Shown here in pieces: positions 44,469 through 48,017 of a stretch of 48,017 bases of DNA. Position numbers and translations under genes: made by a program. Position 1 is the first letter of the stretch, and each line of letters starts with the position of its first letter. Source of the stretch: Acidobacteriota bacterium (lineage in GTDB: Bacteria; Acidobacteriota; Terriglobia; Acidiferrales; UBA7541). The notes under the pieces are model-generated. The model did no database searches. It had not been told where the DNA came from and worked only from the letters and a program-made list of their open reading frames with translations. The stretch covers positions 1 through 48,017 of the forward strand of contig QHYI01000116.1 of the NCBI GenBank assembly GCA_003223245.1, given 5' to 3'.

Positions 44469-44735
44469 ATGCAGGGTAGGCACAAGAAGTCGATGCAGGA
44501 AGTTGCCATTTCGGAGTTTAAGGCAAAGTGCCTTTCGTTGCTGGAAGAAGTGAGTAAGACAAGGATTCCACTTCGCGTCACCCGCCGTGGAAAAGCGCTA
44601 GCTGATGTCATTCCTGCCTCTTCGGAGACTGCGGAAAGAGATTGGATAGGTTCGATGTCCGACACCATCGAAATCGTTGGAGATATCGTCTCGCCTGTCA
44701 TTGATGTTAATACTATCGAGGCGCTGAAGAATTGA
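44469..44735 (+). CDS. Phd/YefM-type antitoxin
   Basis: An 88-residue antitoxin: QEVAISEFKAKCLSLLEEVS and RIPLRVTRRGKALADVIPAS is the Phd/YefM DNA-binding fold, followed by a short acidic toxin-binding tail ending in SPVIDVNTIEALKN. ATG at 44469 is chosen because GGAGG stands five bases before it; an ATG at 44457 overlaps that site. The TGA overlaps the toxin TTG start (TTGA). Confidence 0.88.
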   Translation: MQGRHKKSMQEVAISEFKAKCLSLLEEVSKTRIPLRVTRRGKALADVIPASSETAERDWIGSMSDTIEIVGDIVSPVIDVNTIEALKN

Positions 44736-45121
44736 AACTTCTTCTCGATACCCACATTTGGATTTGGAGTTTGGCACGGCCGAAGCAGCTCTCACAACGC
44801 GTCCACCGCGAATTGAACGACCAAAACAATGAGCTTTGGCTATCCCCGGTGAGCACATGGGAGGCGCTTTTGCTCAACTCCAAGGGTCGAATACACCTTC
44901 AGGACAATGTGCGAGATTGGATCGCAAGAGCCACGATGCACCTGCGGGAAGCGCCGCTGACGCACGAAATAGTCGTTGTGGCGCAGGAATTGCCACTCCC
45001 ACACCAGGACCCAGCGGACCGCTTCTTGGCTGCCACGGCAGATGTACTTGGCCTGACGCTGGTAACCGCGGACCATCGTTTGCTCGGCCTCGGGACCATA
45101 GCCACCCTGGCAAACCGCTGA
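44732..45121 (+). CDS. PIN-domain toxin (VapC family) paired with a Phd-type antitoxin
   Basis: A 129-residue PIN ribonuclease: KLLLDTHIWIWSLARPKQLS (first Asp), SPVSTWEALLLNSKGRIHLQ (Glu), PHQDPADRFLAATADVLGLT (D-P-x-D-R-x-x-x-A, typical of this subgroup) and LVTADHRLLGLG (last Asp). All four acidic positions are present, so the toxin should be active. Start is TTG at 44732, overlapping the antitoxin stop. Confidence 0.9.
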   Translation: MKLLLDTHIWIWSLARPKQLSQRVHRELNDQNNELWLSPVSTWEALLLNSKGRIHLQDNVRDWIARATMHLREAPLTHEIVVVAQELPLPHQDPADRFLAATADVLGLTLVTADHRLLGLGTIATLANR

Positions 45122-45201
45122 TCGTCTCTCCAACCAAACTCTTTACAGTCGCTTCAAGGAAAGCAAACGTGAAGTTAGTGATTTTGAGGGGGATAAAATG
45201 G

Positions 45202-45393
45202 TCAGGGATTGATGATCTCTTCGAGATCGCGGGCGAAGTTTCCGTCGAGCGTCACAGTAGAGCCGTGTGCTTCGGCCAGCGCGATCGATTCCGAGAGCAG
45301 CCGGCCTGGATGAGGCTCCGCAGACCGCAACACCGCCAAGGGCCGCGCGTCGTTTTCGATGACCTCTTCCGCCCTCGATCGCTTCGTATCCGG
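45202..45393 (-). pseudogene. Antitoxin remnant (Phd/RelB-like C-terminal part)
   Basis: On the minus strand 64 codons are open without a start codon and read RAEEVIENDARPLAVLRSAE and GRLLSESIALAEAHGSTVTL, then GNFARDLEEII before the stop at 45202-45204. This matches the second half of a common antitoxin family; the N-terminal DNA-binding part has gone. It stands head to head with a broken PIN gene. Confidence 0.55.
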
Positions 45394-45394
45394 T

Positions 45395-45850
45395 CAACCT
45401 TGGGAAAACTTCCAATTAAATCATCCGGGGTTTGCGTTCTTGGTTGCTGCGCGCTTCGCGGATCCGATCATTTCACTTCTACCGTATCAATTCGCCAGAG
45501 ACTGGAGGCGTGTCCGAGAACTCATTGACACTTACGCGGCCCAGGGCGTACGTTTCTTCGCACCGGACGTAGCCTTCGCTGACGCCGAGAAATATTTGCC
45601 TGCGCTCCTTAAGAAGCGGGGCAAGGCCGACGACTTGTCCGGGGCGCTCAGCTATTTGTGAGAACTCATCGAGCCGATTGGTCCTGATGTTTATGCCGCC
45701 TTTGATAGCGAAGCCCGGCTGCGCTTGCGCGGTCGCGACGAAACTGACTGGCCCGTACTGGCTTGTGCTCTCGGACTCGCTTGCGGCCTCTCGACGAAGG
45801 ACGCCGATTTCTTTGGAACCGGTAGCCTGGTTATTGGAAAATGCCTCTAG
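45395..45850 (+). pseudogene. Broken PIN-domain toxin gene with in-frame TGA
   Basis: RRVRELIDTYAAQGVRFFAP, DVAFADAEKYLPALLKKRGK and, after a TGA at 45659-45661 in the same frame, ELIEPIGPDVYAAFDSEARL, GRDETDWPVLACALGLACGL and TKDADFFGTG form a recognisable PIN toxin of the PIN_3 type. The first strand with the catalytic Asp cannot be recognised before RRVREL, so the N-terminus is also damaged. The TGA is a nonsense mutation: nothing in this family suggests selenocysteine. Confidence 0.65.
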
Positions 45851-46271
45851 GAAGACAAGAAGGGCTTTCGTAGTATGGTTGTCTGGGACGGCGCGGCGTC
45901 TTGCCGGACAACCTTCAAAGGCCGGCGTGAAAGCGGCGAGAGACGCTATGCGGCACGGGCCTCGGACAGTCTAATGATTGAAAACTGCTCATCAGCAAGG
46001 CGCGCTTGCTGGTCGCAACTATCGTTTTCAAGCCATCGTTTGCCAGAACCCCACTTGCGACTGCGGGCGCGTTACCCTCAAGTGCTTCACCGAGATGTCC
46101 GAGGCGAGAACTCCTGCCCCCGTGTACCTTGACAGTTGCACGCTTCTCAGACTAATCCGCAACGTGGATGCCAGATACCTTGCGGTTAGCCGACCACCCG
46201 CCTGGAACAACACATATCCTCGAACTCTCTGGAACAAGAGAGGCTGAGAACCTGCTCAAAATAACGTCCGT
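45851..46271. other. Non-coding or decayed stretch after the PIN pseudogene
   Basis: Apart from a doubtful small frame at 45978-46247 nothing recognisable is seen. Together with the two pseudogenes before it, more than 1.1 kb (45122-46271) carries no intact known gene. Confidence 0.5.
45978..46247 (+). CDS. Doubtful small cysteine-containing ORF
   Basis: An 89-codon frame opening with TTG at 45978, without a clear ribosome site. It contains a short knuckle-like stretch, VCQNPTCDCGRVTLKCF, preceded by QGALAGRNYRFQAI; the last 30 residues are not protein-like. It could be the front of a broken gene. Not recognised as any family. Confidence 0.25.
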   Translation: MKTAHQQGALAGRNYRFQAIVCQNPTCDCGRVTLKCFTEMSEARTPAPVYLDSCTLLRLIRNVDARYLAVSRPPAWNNTYPRTLWNKRG

Positions 46272-47135
46272 CTAATGTTCAGCCAAATAATTTCCTGTCA
46301 CATATCCTAGGGCTGCACCTACCAGGATGTCTGACGGGTAGTGTTTTTTCGCCGGATAGCGCGAGAGACTGACCCCAGTTGCAAGCGCGTATGCTCCCCA
46401 CTTGACCCATTTATTTTTGGGATATCGGTGAGCGATCACCGCCGCAAATGCAAAACTTGTGGCAGAGTGCCCCGACGGAAAAGCCCTTCCGCCGCCCCAG
46501 AACTTTCCCGTGCTGTTCGGCGTGTACGGAAACTGGCGATCGAACGCGAGCTTGAGAGCCAAATCGGCGGTGCCAGCCGCTCCCATTGCCGCGAGCGCTT
46601 TGAATCCCGTATCGCGAAAATGGGAATGGTGTTTGCCACATCCCAAGCCATATGCGAGAGCAGCTGATCCAAGCTCCAGACCGAGGCCCACGTTTGACCA
46701 CTGTCCTGCGGTCTGTTGCAAGGACTTCGATTGAATACGATTGTCAGCAGGCCGGTCTACTTTTGCAATCATCATTCCGGTGGCCGCCAAGATCGGCAGC
46801 TCCCATTTCAAATTGCTGGGACGAACTGAGCTTCGTGGAACGGCTTTCAATCCATGCCCGAATGGCGCAGCCTCCGTCCAGGTCTGGTGGAAAAACCCGG
46901 GGATACTGCAGCCGGGATCTTCGGCCCTCTCTGGCGCGGGTGGCTCTCGTGGGTTTTCCAGGACCGGCTCTGAGGATGAGCGTGTGGCCGAGTATGCTTC
47001 CGCTTCTTGCGTCCGTTCACCGGATGAGTCGCCCGTTTGAGCGAATGCTGTCCTCGGACCATGAACGAAAGCGGCACAGATGAGCAACGAATACGCAAGA
47101 AGCCGGAATGTGTCTGTCATTCTGGAAATCACCAT
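46272..47135 (-). CDS. PAP2-family phosphatase, exported or membrane-bound
   Basis: A 287-residue PAP2 phosphatase. N-terminal signal (FRLLAYSLLICAAFVHGPRT then AFAQ), a Ser/Glu/Pro-rich linker to about residue 80, then the domain with DRQFPYTPNSTGKFWGGGRA, AFPSGHSATSFAFAAVIAHR (the P-S-G-H core) and SLSRYPAKKHYPSDILVGAA (S-R-x5-H-x3-D). Catalytic His and Asp are in place. Likely acts on a lipid or undecaprenyl phosphate in the periplasm. The start could also be the Met five codons on (47120). Confidence 0.85.
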   Translation of the reverse strand: MVISRMTDTFRLLAYSLLICAAFVHGPRTAFAQTGDSSGERTQEAEAYSATRSSSEPVLENPREPPAPERAEDPGCSIPGFFHQTWTEAAPFGHGLKAVPRSSVRPSNLKWELPILAATGMMIAKVDRPADNRIQSKSLQQTAGQWSNVGLGLELGSAALAYGLGCGKHHSHFRDTGFKALAAMGAAGTADLALKLAFDRQFPYTPNSTGKFWGGGRAFPSGHSATSFAFAAVIAHRYPKNKWVKWGAYALATGVSLSRYPAKKHYPSDILVGAALGYVTGNYLAEH

Positions 47136-47415
47136 AATTTCAAGACTCTATGCGGATCGGGCGAGACCACCTCAGGAACGTCTCTCTAGAAAACAGCATA
47201 CGCGATGGCATCAACGCGACCGGCGCTTTGAGAAATGTTGGGTTCAGACAATTCCTCCCGCCTTCGCCTTCGCGTGCTCCGGGGGTCGCGGCAAAGGACG
47301 TTGAGGTTAGAAGGAAAGCGCAGGGGTTGCAGTGGGCGATACCGACACAAGCTTACTTGCCTAGAGCTAAAACGGCCTTCCACGAATAACAATCTCTGGG
47401 GGAAAGGCGCGCTAC

Positions 47416-48017
47416 TCAGTGCTCCGGTTCTGAGACCGGAGGGGTTGCGACTGACGGCACGGCTGCTTGCAGCCCTCCTCCGAATCCCTGCTTTATGAGT
47501 TTGAAAATTGTGCGGCGATTTTCAAGAATCGTTTTCAGCCATGCGAAGCGGCCCATTTGCGGAAAATAAATTCCCCGGAAGCAGAGGCGTGCGATAAAGA
47601 TGTTGATACGATAACCCAGCGGCTTGTGGTTCAGTGAATCCACGGCCCTTTCGATTGCCTCCGGGTTGTAAGAGCTGCTCCACCCAATGCGCACCTCGTT
47701 ATGCGCTTCGTCGATGCTCATCCTTAGCGGCGTATGGGCCATCGCAAAGGGAATGAACTCTTGCCAGTGCTTGGGGCGGGTGAGCCGCCCCGCGGCTTCC
47801 AGCTTTTTGTACAGGGGCGTCGCAGGAAGAGGGGTCATCAAGCCAAAGATAGGCAGCCCCGGAGGCCAACTACGAATTTCCTTCAGAGTTCGCTCCGCTA
47901 CACCAGGTGTGTCATTGTCCATGCCAAAGATAAAAGAGGTGATGGCAAAAACGTTGCGCTGGGCGAGCCGATCAAGCACCACGGCATATTCACCGGGCTT
48001 GTTGAAGCCCTTTTTTA
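47416..48017 (-). CDS. Radical SAM protein, C-terminal part (N-terminus outside window)
   Basis: About 200 residues open from base 48015 to a stop at 47416. The text KKGFNKPGEYAVVLDRLAQR, FAITSFIFGMDNDTPGVAER and LMTPLPATPLYKKLEAAGRL is the last third of the TIM-barrel of B12-binding-type radical SAM enzymes (G-M-D-x-D-T, T-P-x-P-G/A-T-P-L), followed by a helical tail like that of hopanoid- and carotenoid-type members. The Cys cluster and any cobalamin domain lie beyond the window edge, so function stays open. A GTG at 47980-47982 is internal. Confidence 0.8.
   Translation of the reverse strand, partial: KKGFNKPGEYAVVLDRLAQRNVFAITSFIFGMDNDTPGVAERTLKEIRSWPPGLPIFGLMTPLPATPLYKKLEAAGRLTRPKHWQEFIPFAMAHTPLRMSIDEAHNEVRIGWSSSYNPEAIERAVDSLNHKPLGYRINIFIARLCFRGIYFPQMGRFAWLKTILENRRTIFKLIKQGFGGGLQAAVPSVATPPVSEPEH

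Noticed and set aside
45659-45661. In-frame TGA in the PIN-like gene as a second selenocysteine codon
   Set aside because: PIN toxins have no catalytic Cys/Sec there, the N-terminus is also damaged, and no SECIS-like hairpin follows.

Overview
The window looks like a chromosomal segment of an acidobacterium (Acidobacteriota, probably the Terriglobia/Koribacter-Sulfotelmatobacter side). The clues are two secreted proteins with the VWFA-related domain typical of that phylum, a Gram-negative KDO (lipopolysaccharide) gene set, two large S41 C-terminal processing peptidases, a secreted Ala/Gly/Ser-rich lipoprotein, many GTG/TTG starts and frequent ATGA/TGATG overlaps. No rRNA, phage, insertion sequence or CRISPR array was seen. 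One tRNA gene (Ala, CGC) is present.

Layout. 1-3294: the N-terminal part of uvrA (minus), a LiaF-like membrane protein and deoB. 3267-8140: a tightly overlapping minus-strand sulfate-assimilation operon, cysD-cysN-cysH-tauE, preceded by a promoter, a short leader ORF with five Cys codons in its first nine, an antiterminator-like segment and an intrinsic terminator; this reads as a cysteine-sensing attenuator. CysN carries a C-terminal APS-kinase-like domain whose P-loop is destroyed, and CysH has the Cys pairs of an APS reductase, so the operon appears to run APS -> sulfite without PAPS. 8295-10446: two VWFA proteins. 10678-19999: kdsB, then (after a lipoprotein operon) ctpA-like S41 peptidase, pyrG, kdsA-kdsD-kdsC, so CTP supply and CMP-KDO synthesis lie close together. 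20233-25681: ppa, a deiodinase-like selenoprotein read through an in-frame UGA, a pseudouridine synthase, an enoyl-CoA hydratase-like protein, an MFS transporter and a secreted creatininase-like protein. 25763-29925: two divergent PilZ proteins, a broken fumarylacetoacetase-like gene fused to a LeuA-like tail, an unknown HExxE protein and an alpha/beta hydrolase. 30235-34861: prepilin peptidase, sensor kinase, coiled-coil exported protein and sigma-54 response regulator. 34886-42603: ubiE/menG-aroB, nadB, M28 peptidase-tatC-tatA and the second S41 peptidase. 42771-46271: tRNA-Ala followed by an accessory stretch with a small inverted-repeat element, two intact VapBC-type modules, the ruins of a third, and long non-coding decay. 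46272-48017: a PAP2 phosphatase and the C-terminal end of a radical SAM protein.

The two most interesting items are the cysteine attenuator (7881-8100) and the UGA-containing deiodinase-like gene (20869-21645), which ordinary gene callers would split or truncate. Starts were re-chosen wherever an upstream open frame overlapped a neighbouring gene or a promoter. All folding, operator and promoter calls are by eye.
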